NCBI GenBank assembly: GCA_015075445.1
Contig: JABTUJ010000039.1
Span: forward strand, 39,642 to 103,641
Source of the DNA: Verrucomicrobiales bacterium
GTDB lineage: Bacteria > Verrucomicrobiota > Verrucomicrobiia > Limisphaerales > J093
Direction of reading: 5' to 3'
Length of the DNA: 64,000 nt
Positions 34,484-42,930 of the stretch are shown here, in pieces (within the stretch, counting starts at the first letter, position 1; every line of letters starts with the position of its first letter). The notes under the pieces were generated by a model. The model searched no databases and had not been told where the DNA came from. It saw nothing but the letters and a program-made list of their open reading frames with translations. A program made the translations under genes and the position numbers.

Positions 34484-34503
34484 GCCGGGTCCCCCGACCC
34501 GGC
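34484..34503 (+). terminator. GC-rich hairpin after the HzsA-related gene
   Basis: GCCGGGTC (34484-34491) and GACCCGGC (34496-34503), loop CCCC, 80 bp after the stop. No T-run. Could end the transcript or be one of the dispersed palindromes; the flanking GGGCCTCCAGCCTG resembles the core of the repeat found at 50681 and 55493. Confidence 0.35.
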
Positions 34504-34552
34504 GGGCAGGCTCATAGCCCCCGAGCCGATCCAAGAGAACCACGTCACTTTA

Positions 34553-34629
34553 CCAATCCCCGATGTTCGTAATCGGTGGAGGGACCCCCCGTCCTGGATT
34601 CTCCACCGATTACGAACATCGGGAATTGG
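34553..34629. repeat. 28-bp inverted repeat with 21-nt loop
   Basis: 34553-34580 and 34602-34629 are inverse copies with one mismatch; the inner arms are CGATGTTCGTAATCGGTGGA and its complement. It is long enough for a small MITE or REP-like unit, and is followed at 34646 by the first part of the composite repeat. No coding frame crosses it convincingly. Confidence 0.75.
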
Positions 34630-34645
34630 GCTGAGGGAGGCGCTC

Positions 34646-34676
34646 CATGAACCTGTGGTGCGGGCGTCTCGCCTGC
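34646..34676. repeat. Composite repeat, palindromic head, copy 1
   Basis: CATGAACCTGTGGTGCGGGC is shared exactly with 55481-55500. It is followed by GTCTCGCCTGC, a variant of the GGCTTCCAGCCTGC core found at 50681 and 55493. A 7-nt tandem repeat begins 142 bp downstream (34818). Confidence 0.65.
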
Positions 34677-34817
34677 TCCTGCCTCCCCCAAAGCGCCCTT
34701 GAACCCCGACGCATTGCACGCGCTGCGCGTCATCTCGAGCGCGGTGACCCCCGCACCGTTTAGCAGGCCGGCCATGGTAGGACCGGATTGGCCCTCTGGA
34801 ATCCTGGAGCTTCCCTT

Positions 34818-34852
34818 GAGCTTTGAACTTTGAGCTTTGAACTTTGAACTCT
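34818..34852. repeat. 7-nt tandem repeat, copy 1 (5 units)
   Basis: Five heptamers of the type GARCTTT (GAGCTTT GAACTTT twice, then GAACTCT). Related to the longer array at 55566-55824 and to the reverse-oriented array inside polA. Between the array and the HzsA-related gene, no other gene-like sequence is visible in 34406-34897. Confidence 0.7.
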
Positions 34853-34897
34853 GAGCGTCGTGTCTTGTCGATTTGCCTGAGCCGCGTCGCTGCCGGG

Positions 34898-35884
34898 CTA
34901 TCCGAGCTCCACGACGCGGCCGCGGCGCGCCGATTCATAGCAGGCCGCGAGCAGTCGCTGACTCTGCAGACCGAGGGCCGCGGAATGAGCCGGCTCGCGC
35001 CCCTCGAGAATCGCTTGACTGAACTCCTCGATCTCCGCGCGGTAGGGATTCGCGGGCGCCGGGCGAATCGGCACGCCCCCGGCCGTGGGGCGCAATTGCC
35101 GGGCGTCGTAACCCGTGGCGTCGGCCTCCAGGAAGGCGGTCATCTCGCCCTCCGCTCCCTGGCCGATGGTGCCCTGCGCCAGGACACTCCCCCGGGAGCC
35201 GTAAAGCTCGAGACGATTCTGGCTGGCCTGATCCGGCACGCAGAAGAACGTGTCCACCACTCCGAGCGCTCCGTTGACGAACTGGAGCGATGCCACGGCG
35301 CTGTCCTCGACGGGATAACCATGGATGGCAGAGCGCGTGCAGCAACTCACCGCGCGCACCGGGCCGAAGAACATCTCGAGCAGGTCGAGGCAGTGTCCGC
35401 CCATGTCCATGAGCGACCCACCGCCGCCGAGGGCGGGGTCCTGTCGCCAGGCCTGCGGGAGGGGCGGATACCAGCAGGAGAGTTGGGCCCGGGCAAAGAC
35501 CGGTTGGCCAAGCCGTCCTTCGCGGAGGAGTTGCAGCGCGGCCTGGTGCTGCGCGTGGAAGCGCATCAGGAAGGCGGTGCCCAGCCGCACCCCCGCCTCC
35601 GCACACGCCGCCACCATTGCCTCGGCGTCCGGCACCGTCAGTCCGAGCGGCTTCTCGCACAACACGTGTTTGCCGGCGCGGGCGCAGGCCAGGGTTTGAT
35701 CGCGATGCCCGGCCGGCGGCGTGGCGATGTAAACGGCCTCGAGATCGGCACGCAGCAGTTCCTCGACACTGCCGACGGCTGCGACGCCGAACTCGCGGGC
35801 GACCGCGGCGGTCGCCGCGGCAAACACAACGAACCAGGCCACCCGCCCGGCCATGGTGGCGGGCATAAGCCCAGACGGTGGCAC
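34898..35884 (-). CDS. Gfo/Idh/MocA-family oxidoreductase with damaged N-terminus
   Basis: About 328 residues. REFGVAAVGSVEELLRADLE, AVYIATPPAGHRDQTLACAR and HVLCEKPLGLTVPDAEAMVA are the second half of the Rossmann domain with the EKP motif. GGGSLMDMGGHCLDLLEMFF and a beta-sheet C-terminal domain follow. The first strand and the GxGxxG nucleotide loop are not found: upstream in this frame there is only ATMAGRVAWFVVFAAATA and then a stop. A dispersed 13-bp repeat (CGTCGGCGCCTAC at 35915-35927) lies just where the missing start should be. The enzyme probably cannot bind NAD(P). It lies downstream of the DegT aminotransferase on the same strand. Confidence 0.7.
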   Translation of the reverse strand: MPPSGLMPATMAGRVAWFVVFAAATAAVAREFGVAAVGSVEELLRADLEAVYIATPPAGHRDQTLACARAGKHVLCEKPLGLTVPDAEAMVAACAEAGVRLGTAFLMRFHAQHQAALQLLREGRLGQPVFARAQLSCWYPPLPQAWRQDPALGGGGSLMDMGGHCLDLLEMFFGPVRAVSCCTRSAIHGYPVEDSAVASLQFVNGALGVVDTFFCVPDQASQNRLELYGSRGSVLAQGTIGQGAEGEMTAFLEADATGYDARQLRPTAGGVPIRPAPANPYRAEIEEFSQAILEGREPAHSAALGLQSQRLLAACYESARRGRVVELG

Positions 35885-35914
35885 ACTCCGCGTCGCTCAC
35901 GCAGCCACGACCAG

Positions 35915-35927
35915 CGTCGGCGCCTAC
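35915..35927. repeat. GTAGGCGCCGACG dispersed repeat, solitary copy
   Basis: The 13-mer CGTCGGCGCCTAC, the complement of the copies at 38357 and 63377. It stands between the DegT gene and the damaged start of the oxidoreductase gene. Confidence 0.5.
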
Positions 35928-35971
35928 AGTAAGCATGGAAGATCCGGTCACCGCCGGGGTGCCACATCCGG

Positions 35972-37246
35972 CTACGCGGCATACGCCCGGATGACCTTCT
36001 TGAGCGCCACACCGATCTGCTCGCAGTGATGCGGCTCGAACGTCGGATAGGCGAAGCACGTGAACGTGTGCGTCTGGTGCCAGCGCGCGTTGGGCACCTC
36101 CACCCTCGCATAGTCCACACTGGCCGGATCGGCATACTCCCGCGACGTGAAGGGGAATCCCGAGCGGCCGAACGCGTTGTGCCGCGCAAAGGCCTGCTCC
36201 GTGTGACATTGGGGCCAGAACACGCGCCAGCACGGCGCGCCCTCGGCGCCGGCCGCCTTCACGAACTCGCCGATGTCACAGCGCATGTTCTCGATGGCGA
36301 GCGAGAAGGCCAGGACGAACCAGCCGTTCTGGCGCTCCGGGGTGTCGATGGGTCGGAACTTCACCAGCGGCTCATCCGCCAGCGCCTCCATGATGAGATG
36401 GGCGTTGCGCCGGCGCCGCGGCAGGTTCCAGGTGTCGATGCGGTCCAGCTCGGCGAGGCCGATGGCTGATTGCATCTCGGTCATGCGATAGTTCCAGCCG
36501 ACCAGGTTGTGGATGTAGGAGAGTTTCTGTTCGAGCTCGAGCAGGTTGAGGCGGTCCTTCACATCGTAGCCATGGTCGCGGAAGCTGCGGGCCAGCCAGG
36601 CCAGGTCTTCGTTGTCCGTGGTAACCATGCCCCCCTCGCCGCCGGTGGTGAAGGTCTTGCTCTGGCAGAAGCTGCAGCCGGCGATGTCGCCCAGCGTGCC
36701 GGTCTTCCGGCCCCGGTACACGCCGCCGAAAGCCTCGGCATTGTCTTCCACCACGAACAGCTTGTGCCGGCGCGCCAAGGCCAGGATCGGGTCCATGTCC
36801 GCGACATTGCCATAAAGGTGAACCGGCATGACCGCCCGCGTGCGCTCGTTCACCAGCGCCTCAGCGGAGGCGACGCTCAGACAGTGATCGTCGAGGTTCA
36901 CGTCGGCAAACCGCGGGATCGCTCCCGCCTGCACGATGGCAAAGCTCGAGGCGATGAACGTGTAGCTCGGCACGATCACCTCGTCCCCCGGCCCGATGCC
37001 CAGCGCGGTGAGCGCGACGTGGAGGGCGGAGGTCCCGTTGGTGGTGCTGATCGCGAAGCGGCTTCCCTGCCATTCGGCAAAGCGCCGCTCAAACTCCATC
37101 CCCCGCTTGCCGGTCCAGTAATTGACCTTGCCCGAGCGCAGCACGGTTTCCACCGCCCGGATGGCGGCCTCGTCGAACCAGGGCCAGGGCGGCAGCGGGT
37201 CTTGGACCGCCGGCGTGCCGCCATGCAATGCGAGTTGCGTGTTCAT
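35972..37246 (-). CDS. DegT/DnrJ/EryC1/StrS-family PLP aminotransferase
   Basis: 424 residues. ISTTNGTSALHVALTALGIG, GDEVIVPSYTFIASSFAIVQ, ADMDPILALARRHKLFVVED, then the PLP lysine in SFCQSKTFTTGGEGGMV and NYRMTEMQSAIGLAELDRID. These enzymes aminate nucleotide or free keto-sugars, or act as dehydratases. The product starts LALHGGTPAV, a common start in this family. It is flanked by two Gfo/Idh/MocA genes on the same strand 16-90 bp away, so an amino-sugar or inositol-type oxidation then transamination is plausible. The frame is intact. Confidence 0.9.
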   Translation of the reverse strand: MNTQLALHGGTPAVQDPLPPWPWFDEAAIRAVETVLRSGKVNYWTGKRGMEFERRFAEWQGSRFAISTTNGTSALHVALTALGIGPGDEVIVPSYTFIASSFAIVQAGAIPRFADVNLDDHCLSVASAEALVNERTRAVMPVHLYGNVADMDPILALARRHKLFVVEDNAEAFGGVYRGRKTGTLGDIAGCSFCQSKTFTTGGEGGMVTTDNEDLAWLARSFRDHGYDVKDRLNLLELEQKLSYIHNLVGWNYRMTEMQSAIGLAELDRIDTWNLPRRRRNAHLIMEALADEPLVKFRPIDTPERQNGWFVLAFSLAIENMRCDIGEFVKAAGAEGAPCWRVFWPQCHTEQAFARHNAFGRSGFPFTSREYADPASVDYARVEVPNARWHQTHTFTCFAYPTFEPHHCEQIGVALKKVIRAYAA

Positions 37247-37262
37247 GGATGTGACAGGGATC

Positions 37263-38315
37263 TCAGCTTCCGGTCGATCGGATCTCAGCCAGCTTCACCG
37301 GCCGGTGTTCTTTCCAAGAAAGATCGGCCGCGAAGACGACTTCGTGCGTCCGCACCGCCTCCTTGAGACTGGTCAGCGGCATGTCCTCACCCCGGTCCAG
37401 CGCCGCGAAGAAGGCCTCAAACTGCGTCTGGTAGGGATGATCCGCCACGTCGCCGGAATCCACCGGCTTGAAGGGGAGTTCCTTCCAGGAGTGCCGGTCG
37501 TCACCGTGGAGTCGGTTCGAGTGAAACCGGTTGTCCAGCACCGAGCCTTCGCTGCCCACCAGGTGCGTGTGGAAGTAATAGGGCTGCCAGCAGTCGATCA
37601 CCGCGGCGCACTTGCCCACCGCACCGTCCCTGAACTTCAGCACGGTCGCGGTCGTGGACGGATACTCGTAACGCGCGAACGTGGGATGGGCCGACCGGGT
37701 GCCATACGAGAACACCTCCTCGACTTCACCCGGCAGGCATAGGAGCAAGGCATCGAGCGCGTGACAGCCCGCCTCGAGCAGCGCGCTCCCACACTCCCCG
37801 ACCGTCGTGCACCACTCGAACTCCCGGTACCACGGTCCGATGCCGTGGTAGTAGTCCACCTCGGCATAGTGCAACGTGCCCAGCAAGCCGCGCTCGAGCA
37901 GCGCCCGCGTCTCGCGAAACTGCGCGGAGAATCGGAGCTCGAAGCAGAGGCAGAACCGCACACCCGCCGCGCGCACTGCCTGCTCCGCCGCCCGCAGATC
38001 CGCCAACGACAACGCCAGGGGTTTCTCGACGATCAAGTGCTTTCCGGCGCGGGCCGCCGCGATGGCCTGGGCCGCGTGTTCCTTGTGGTAGCCGCACAGC
38101 GAAACCACCTGGATCTCGGGGTCTGCCAGCACCGCGGCATAGTCACGATAGACCTTCAGCGGGCAGCCGTGCCTGGCTGATAACTCGGCGGAATCGAGCG
38201 GACGTGAGGAACAGACAGCCGTCACCCGCGCCCGCGACCCGGCGTTGATCGCCGGCAGATGGGCTTGCGCCGCCCAGCCGTAACCGACGATGCCCACATG
38301 GTAAGGCTGCATCAC
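37263..38315 (-). CDS. Gfo/Idh/MocA-family oxidoreductase
   Basis: 350 residues. The NAD(P)-binding start is HVGIVGYGWAAQAHLPAINA, then VVSLCGYHKEHAAQAIAAAR and HLIVEKPLALSLADLRAAEQ with the EKP motif. The C-terminal beta-sheet domain includes ECGSALLEAGCHALDALLLC, with the family's catalytic-region histidine. Oxidises a sugar or cyclitol hydroxyl; substrate unknown. It ends 16 bp before the DegT aminotransferase start, so the two are very likely co-transcribed. The 5' side (38316-38494) contains three copies of the GTAGGCGCCGACG repeat instead of an obvious promoter. Confidence 0.9.
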   Translation of the reverse strand: MMQPYHVGIVGYGWAAQAHLPAINAGSRARVTAVCSSRPLDSAELSARHGCPLKVYRDYAAVLADPEIQVVSLCGYHKEHAAQAIAAARAGKHLIVEKPLALSLADLRAAEQAVRAAGVRFCLCFELRFSAQFRETRALLERGLLGTLHYAEVDYYHGIGPWYREFEWCTTVGECGSALLEAGCHALDALLLCLPGEVEEVFSYGTRSAHPTFARYEYPSTTATVLKFRDGAVGKCAAVIDCWQPYYFHTHLVGSEGSVLDNRFHSNRLHGDDRHSWKELPFKPVDSGDVADHPYQTQFEAFFAALDRGEDMPLTSLKEAVRTHEVVFAADLSWKEHRPVKLAEIRSTGS

Positions 38316-38356
38316 GTTCGACGCGTTGCCATGGTTGGCCTTCCCATCGCCCGTCG

Positions 38357-38458
38357 GTAGGCGCCGACGTGAGGAGGCAAAGTGGCGTTGTCCCGGGCTC
38401 CCAAACCCTCCTGACGTCGGCGCCTACGCCCCCAACGCTTCCTCACGTCGGCGCCTAC
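38357..38458. repeat. Cluster of three GTAGGCGCCGACG repeats
   Basis: One direct copy at 38357-38369 (followed by TGAGGAGG) and two inverted copies at 38415-38427 and 38446-38458 (preceded by TCCTCA or CCTGA). Direct and inverted copies could fold into a cruciform or hairpin. Another copy is at 35915, and one within the 3' end of the gene at the right edge (63377). Confidence 0.7.
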
Positions 38459-38494
38459 TGGCAGTCGTGGTGTCATGCGCAGAGCCCCTCCCGC

Positions 38495-40312
38495 CTATCG
38501 TCCGCCGGCGAGGTCAAGCATCTGTTGCACCGCCGCGTTGGGCTGGTCGATGTCGCGCGCAGAGCGGATGGTGACGGTGGGAATCGCGCCGTGTTCGAGG
38601 TGCATCCGCATGCGCAGCGCCTCGTTGTCATCCCGCCCGCTCAGTCCCGAGTAACCGAAAGTCCGGCACAGCTTCCCGAAGAGCCGATGGTTCAGATCGC
38701 AGCCCCCGGTTCGATCCAGACCCTCAGCGGACTGTTGCCAGCTCTTGAACAGGTGCGCCTGCGCAAAGGACTGGCCCTGCATCGTGATCTCGTTCAGGCC
38801 TTCGCCCCCCACCACCAGACCACGCCCCAGGCCAGCGACGTGGCGGATCAGGCGGTTCATGCCCTCGGTGGAGGTCATGCCCTCAACCAGGCAGTTGTGC
38901 AGGTTGTGCGAGACCAGGGTGACATCGGTGAACACGGACTCCAGTTCCAGCGCCTGCGCGGCTTCGAGGATGCTCCGGCCGAGAATGGACCGCCACATCG
39001 CCAGGCCGGGATGGATCTTGACCATGACCTTCTTGTCACGGTTCTGGCTGAGACTCGCGTTCGACTCAGGCACGCCCAGGCCGCGCCCCTGATACCAGCT
39101 CCAGCCGCGCAGGTCCTGCCGGTCGATGCCGCGATACTGGAAATCACGCAGGAAGGCGTAGGCCGGATGGCTCGGATCCATGTCCACCGCGTTGAAATGC
39201 GGCATCATCCGGAACCCCATCGCGCGTCCCTTGGCAAGGAAACCCTTGGCGGTTTCACTGGGCACATAGGCCGGGTAATTCTCGTCGTAGGGATCCGTAC
39301 GCCAGTTCGGGAAATGGATCAGCACCCGCCGCGGTTCCAACCGGCGGGCTAGAGCGTCGAGGATTTCCGGGGCGCCCGGGCACCAACTGACAGCAAACCG
39401 AACCTCGTGGATCCACGCGGGCCGGGCCACTTCATCGGCACTCAAGTGATACGCCCGCCACAGCCAGTCACGATATTGGTCCGCCGGTACGGTCCAATCC
39501 CCGTCAAAGACGTTCAACCGCCACACGAGGCCGCCGGCGCTGAGGTTGGCGTCGATCGGACCAAACGCCTCGGTATCCAGGCTCAGCCGATGCGGATCCG
39601 CCGCCGATCCCACGTGGAGCGCCTTGTAGCGATAACGGTTGTCCTGTGTGTGGACCCAGAACCCGCCCGCCGTTCCCTGCAGAATGGCGAGGCCGGCTTC
39701 CCAAAAGAACGGCCAGGCCCAGTGCGTGTTGCGGACCAGTGCATCCTCGAGCTTCAGTCGAACGCCCTGGAAAAACGGGGCCACCAACTCAAGGTTGGAG
39801 CGCAGCCCCGGCAGGTTCCAGCGGCAGGCACGCACCCCGGGACGGGCGGAGTAAGCGGAGGGTTCAACCAGCAGGTCACCCGTCTCGGGGTCGGCCCCGA
39901 TAACGAGCACGCCGTCGCCGTCCCAACCGTGGAACACCACCTCGGCCCGCTGATCGGAGATCGCGTGCGTCGTAATCGTCCCGAACTTCGCATCGTCCAC
40001 CCGCACGACCTCGTCACCCCGGTAAACCAGCTCGAGCGCCGCCCCCTGCGTCGAGTCGGCGACCCGCACCCATTCCTCGCCCGACGACTTGCTGCGCAGC
40101 GCGACCAGATAACCGCGGTGCCATTCGGCGGAGAGGGTGTGGGTCTCCACCTTGACGCGATCCTCCTCGACTCGCACGGCGGCAAATCGAGGGGGCCCGG
40201 CCGGGACCGGGGCAGGAGCGGGTTGGGCTTGGGTGGACGGAGTGGGAGAGGTCAGCGCCGCCAGGCTGGTCGCTGCACCCGCCGTGCCCAGAAAGCGTCG
40301 GCGATTGATCAT
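38495..40312 (-). CDS. Tat-exported DUF6259-like protein, putative glycoside hydrolase
   Basis: 605 residues from the ATG at 40310-40312. It begins MINRRRFLGTAGAATSLAAL, a twin-arginine signal. A beta-rich N-terminal region (to about 270) precedes a TIM-barrel-like part: IHEVRFAVSWCPGAPEILDA, RRVLIHFPNWRTDPYDENYP, GFRMMPHFNAVDMDPSHPAY, LELESVFTDVTLVSHNLHNC and VVGGEGLNEITMQGQ. This layout matches DUF6259 proteins, thought to be glycoside hydrolases. The acidic residues in TDVT and GGEGLNE are candidate catalytic groups; substrate unknown. First gene of the sugar cluster; the frame upstream of this start runs through the tRNA and is spurious. Confidence 0.78.
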   Translation of the reverse strand: MINRRRFLGTAGAATSLAALTSPTPSTQAQPAPAPVPAGPPRFAAVRVEEDRVKVETHTLSAEWHRGYLVALRSKSSGEEWVRVADSTQGAALELVYRGDEVVRVDDAKFGTITTHAISDQRAEVVFHGWDGDGVLVIGADPETGDLLVEPSAYSARPGVRACRWNLPGLRSNLELVAPFFQGVRLKLEDALVRNTHWAWPFFWEAGLAILQGTAGGFWVHTQDNRYRYKALHVGSAADPHRLSLDTEAFGPIDANLSAGGLVWRLNVFDGDWTVPADQYRDWLWRAYHLSADEVARPAWIHEVRFAVSWCPGAPEILDALARRLEPRRVLIHFPNWRTDPYDENYPAYVPSETAKGFLAKGRAMGFRMMPHFNAVDMDPSHPAYAFLRDFQYRGIDRQDLRGWSWYQGRGLGVPESNASLSQNRDKKVMVKIHPGLAMWRSILGRSILEAAQALELESVFTDVTLVSHNLHNCLVEGMTSTEGMNRLIRHVAGLGRGLVVGGEGLNEITMQGQSFAQAHLFKSWQQSAEGLDRTGGCDLNHRLFGKLCRTFGYSGLSGRDDNEALRMRMHLEHGAIPTVTIRSARDIDQPNAAVQQMLDLAGGR

Positions 40313-40377
40313 GGTGAAGTCCCGCTGAAGCTCCGGAAGCGGCCGCGCCGTGTCAATGCGGAACAGGTGGGAGAAGA

Positions 40378-40453
40378 TGGTGCGCGATAGAGGGTTCGAA
40401 CCTCTGACCCCTTCCGTGTCAAGGAAGTGCTCTACCACTGAGCTAACCGCGCA
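40378..40453 (-). tRNA. tRNA-Val (anticodon GAC), CCA encoded
   Basis: A complete cloverleaf on the minus strand: acceptor TGCGCGG/TCGCGCA, D arm TAGCTCAGTGGTAGAGCA, anticodon stem-loop CTTCC-TTGACAC-GGAAG with anticodon GAC, T arm GAGGTTCGAACCCTC. The terminal CCA is encoded (40378-40380). It lies 65 bp upstream of the Tat-exported gene and next to a kinase pseudogene. A tRNA 3' end is a common integration site, but I see no repeated 3' end nearby. Confidence 0.95.
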
Positions 40454-40489
40454 TCAACGACTTGCGCAAACCTGCGCCCTGTCACGCGA

Positions 40490-41142
40490 GCGAAGCTACG
40501 CGGTCTCCACGAACGGGGCAATACCTTTTGCTTCCCTCACCCGCCAAACCTTGGGCGCGGCAATAGCGCCGCTCGGGGTCCTCTTGAAGACACTTCAGGC
40601 AAAGCGTCTCCAAGTCCCGCGGCACGCTCGCGTTCAACAGCAGGGGGGCGATACCGGGTCGGCGTCGCGCAGCAGCAGCAGCACTTCCTCGATCGTCTCC
40701 GCTTGGAACGGCGGGCGCCCGGTCAGCAGGTGAGAGAGGAGCCCCCGATTCCAGATACATCGTTCGCCGGCCCGAGCTTGCTCGACTTCCCGGAAGTCTG
40801 TTCGGGCGGCGCGTTGAGCCGGCAGCGGACCCGCGCGGACGATCTGCGCCAACGTGCGGCCCTGGACGAAATCCATCGAGCAATAATGCTGCCCATCCCG
40901 CTCGCCGGTTTCGTGGATACTGACGATGTTTGGGTGCAGGAGACCGGCGGCCGCTTCCGCTTCGCTCCGGAACCGCAGCACCTCTTGTTTGCTGGCGAAC
41001 TGCCCCGCCAGGTCATTTTGAGGGCGACGATCCGATTTAAGCCCGCCTGCCGGACACGGTAAACGACGCCCATGCCGCCGCGGGCGATTGCCTCGAGCAG
41101 TTCATAGCTCCCGAAACGAGTTGGGGAGACGGCGGTGGGCAT
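40490..41142 (-). pseudogene. Serine/threonine protein kinase relic
   Basis: The minus strand shows kinase pieces in several frames. These are FGSYELLEAIARGGMGVVYR and NRIVALKM (glycine loop and first lysine strand, about 41040-41142), LHPNIVSIHETGERDGQHYC and FVQGRTLAQIVRAGPLP (about 40830-40960), then directly LLTGRPPFQAETIEEVLLLL and PRDLETLCLKCLQEDPERRY (about 40540-40740). The HRD and DFG catalytic blocks are missing between the last two pieces and at least two frameshifts separate the rest. It is an inactive remnant of the PknB-like kinases common in these phyla. Confidence 0.7.
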
Positions 41143-41331
41143 GGAATGGCGCTCAGGTGGCACGTAATCCACTGATTTACAGCGCGATGCAACAGAGGCT
41201 GTGCAAGCGCACTATGAAGGCCGTGTGCAGATTCCCGGCAGAGTTATCGGGGGAGCGCGAGCTCCGCGGGCCCACCTCCATACAAGGGATGACGCCATGC
41301 ACTCACCCGAAGTATCCGATACACCCGCAAC

Positions 41332-42930
41332 CTACGGGAGGGAGACAACCCGGTAGAAGCGCCGGCTCTCGCCCTCGACCATCGCGTCGCTGAGCGACGT
41401 CTCACCGGTAGTCGCCATCGACTTCCAGGCCCCGCCGGTTCCGAACTCCGAGTTGTACTCCACGCGGTAGGCGTTCGCACGGTTGGCCTTGGACCAGGTC
41501 AGAAGCACACTTCGACCGCGGGTCGCCACCTTGAGGTCCGTAACCGGATCGGGCACAGGCAAGCCCAGATGGTACGGTCCGTAATCGAAGGGCTCATCGA
41601 CCAGGTGGTAATGGGGCTCTGGGGTGGCTGAGCCCGGGTAATCCCGGCGCAGGTAAGACGTCACCAAGGGCGTCCGCGCCAACTCCGTCAAAGAGGTCAG
41701 GGTGGCCGTGCCGCCGTCCCAGAGGTAGAGCGGGATATCCCGAGGATCCAGCACGTCCGACAAACCGCGATCCAGCGCGGCGTGGAACAAGCCGAAGTTC
41801 CCCGGTTCATGCCCGGACAACCAGTGACCGATGATGTCCACCCGAATCGGGTCCTTGCCGAAGATAAGGAGGTTGGACAGGAAGTCCTGCGCTGTCTCGT
41901 CTGGACCGGGGCCCTTCGTGAATCCGTTGCCGTTGCGGCCATAGATCCCTTCGATAATGCAGAACCCCGTGTCGGTGACGGACAGATTGTCCAGCGTGCG
42001 CTGGGCCCACATCTCCATGCCGTAGCCGCTGTTCCAGGTTCGGCCGGGCCGGTCCCAGCGCGCCACGCCTCGCGCCAGGTGCTGGGCGTGCAGTTCCTGA
42101 ACGTGTCCCTCCAGGTCCGGCTGGAAATCCCGGAAGACATCCGGCGGATGGGCCAGAGTGGCGGCCACCCCTTCACAGAAGTGGAGGTGCGGATGAATAC
42201 ACGACCCTTGGTGATTCTTGCAGCACAGGGTCATGCCCATGCCGTGCGCCTTGAACTTCGCAACGTTCAACAACCAGGTGTCCGGCTGATTGATGGGGGC
42301 GACATAGCCGATGCGCTTGAACACCACGCCATCGGGGCAATCCACCCAGGTCACTTCCGTGCCCTCCTGCAGCGTCTCGCGCGACAGCTCATGAGCGCTC
42401 CGGCCGGAATCGAAATCCGTCAGGTGCACTCCGGTGCGAGCGGCGACGTCCAGGTATCCGCTCACCGTCCGTTCACGCGGACAGTAGGCGTCTCCCATCC
42501 AGTTTCCTTCCCGCAGGTAAATGCGACTTCCCGGAAAGCCCACGCGCTTGATGCCTTCCAGGATTCCCTCGACAAACGCGCTGTCCGTGATGATCCCCAT
42601 CCCCGCCTCGCTGCCGCCGGTGCCGCTCGTGCAGGTCAGGTTCGGCTTGATGGCGATCCGATGCGAGAGCGGGATGCCCGGCGTGTCGCGCAGCGCGAAG
42701 ATCTCCGTGGCCAACTCGAATCCCTCTCGTTTCTTGGCTTCGGCGTCGGTCTTGGAGGGGACCCGGGTGCGCTTGATGAAGACGGCTCCGGGACGCGCTT
42801 CGATGACGGAGTGCAGACCGAAGAACGACCTCGCCCCCGCGGCCCTCAGGCGAACCAGCTCACAGGGACTGAACAGGGCCGCCGAACCGACTGCACCGAG
42901 AGTACTCAAGAAGCGTTTTCTGTTGATCAT
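41332..42930 (-). CDS. Tat-exported DUF362 domain protein
   Basis: 532 residues. MINRKRFLSTLGAVGSAALF is a twin-arginine signal. The DUF362 body has RIAIKPNLTCTSGTGG, GITDSAFVEGILEGIKRVGF-like, WLLNVAKFKAHGMGMTLCCK, NHQGSCIHP and IIEGIYGRNGNGFTKGPGPD. A C-terminal fibronectin-like tail (SVLLTWSKANRANAYRVEYN) ends in SRRFYRVVSLP, shared in style with other exported proteins here. DUF362 proteins are often ferredoxin-like, but no CxxCxxC cluster is visible. The ATG overlaps the stop of the upstream beta-lactamase-family gene in an ATGA, so it is translationally coupled to a broken gene. Confidence 0.85.
   Translation of the reverse strand: MINRKRFLSTLGAVGSAALFSPCELVRLRAAGARSFFGLHSVIEARPGAVFIKRTRVPSKTDAEAKKREGFELATEIFALRDTPGIPLSHRIAIKPNLTCTSGTGGSEAGMGIITDSAFVEGILEGIKRVGFPGSRIYLREGNWMGDAYCPRERTVSGYLDVAARTGVHLTDFDSGRSAHELSRETLQEGTEVTWVDCPDGVVFKRIGYVAPINQPDTWLLNVAKFKAHGMGMTLCCKNHQGSCIHPHLHFCEGVAATLAHPPDVFRDFQPDLEGHVQELHAQHLARGVARWDRPGRTWNSGYGMEMWAQRTLDNLSVTDTGFCIIEGIYGRNGNGFTKGPGPDETAQDFLSNLLIFGKDPIRVDIIGHWLSGHEPGNFGLFHAALDRGLSDVLDPRDIPLYLWDGGTATLTSLTELARTPLVTSYLRRDYPGSATPEPHYHLVDEPFDYGPYHLGLPVPDPVTDLKVATRGRSVLLTWSKANRANAYRVEYNSEFGTGGAWKSMATTGETSLSDAMVEGESRRFYRVVSLP

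Noticed and set aside
38357..38458. CRISPR-like spacing of three 13-mers
   Set aside because: Repeats are too short, alternate in orientation, and spacers differ in length.
40313..40438. N-terminal extension MVEHFLDTEGVRGSNPL of the Tat-exported gene
   Set aside because: It is the translation of the tRNA-Val gene; the twin-arginine start at 40312 is the real one.
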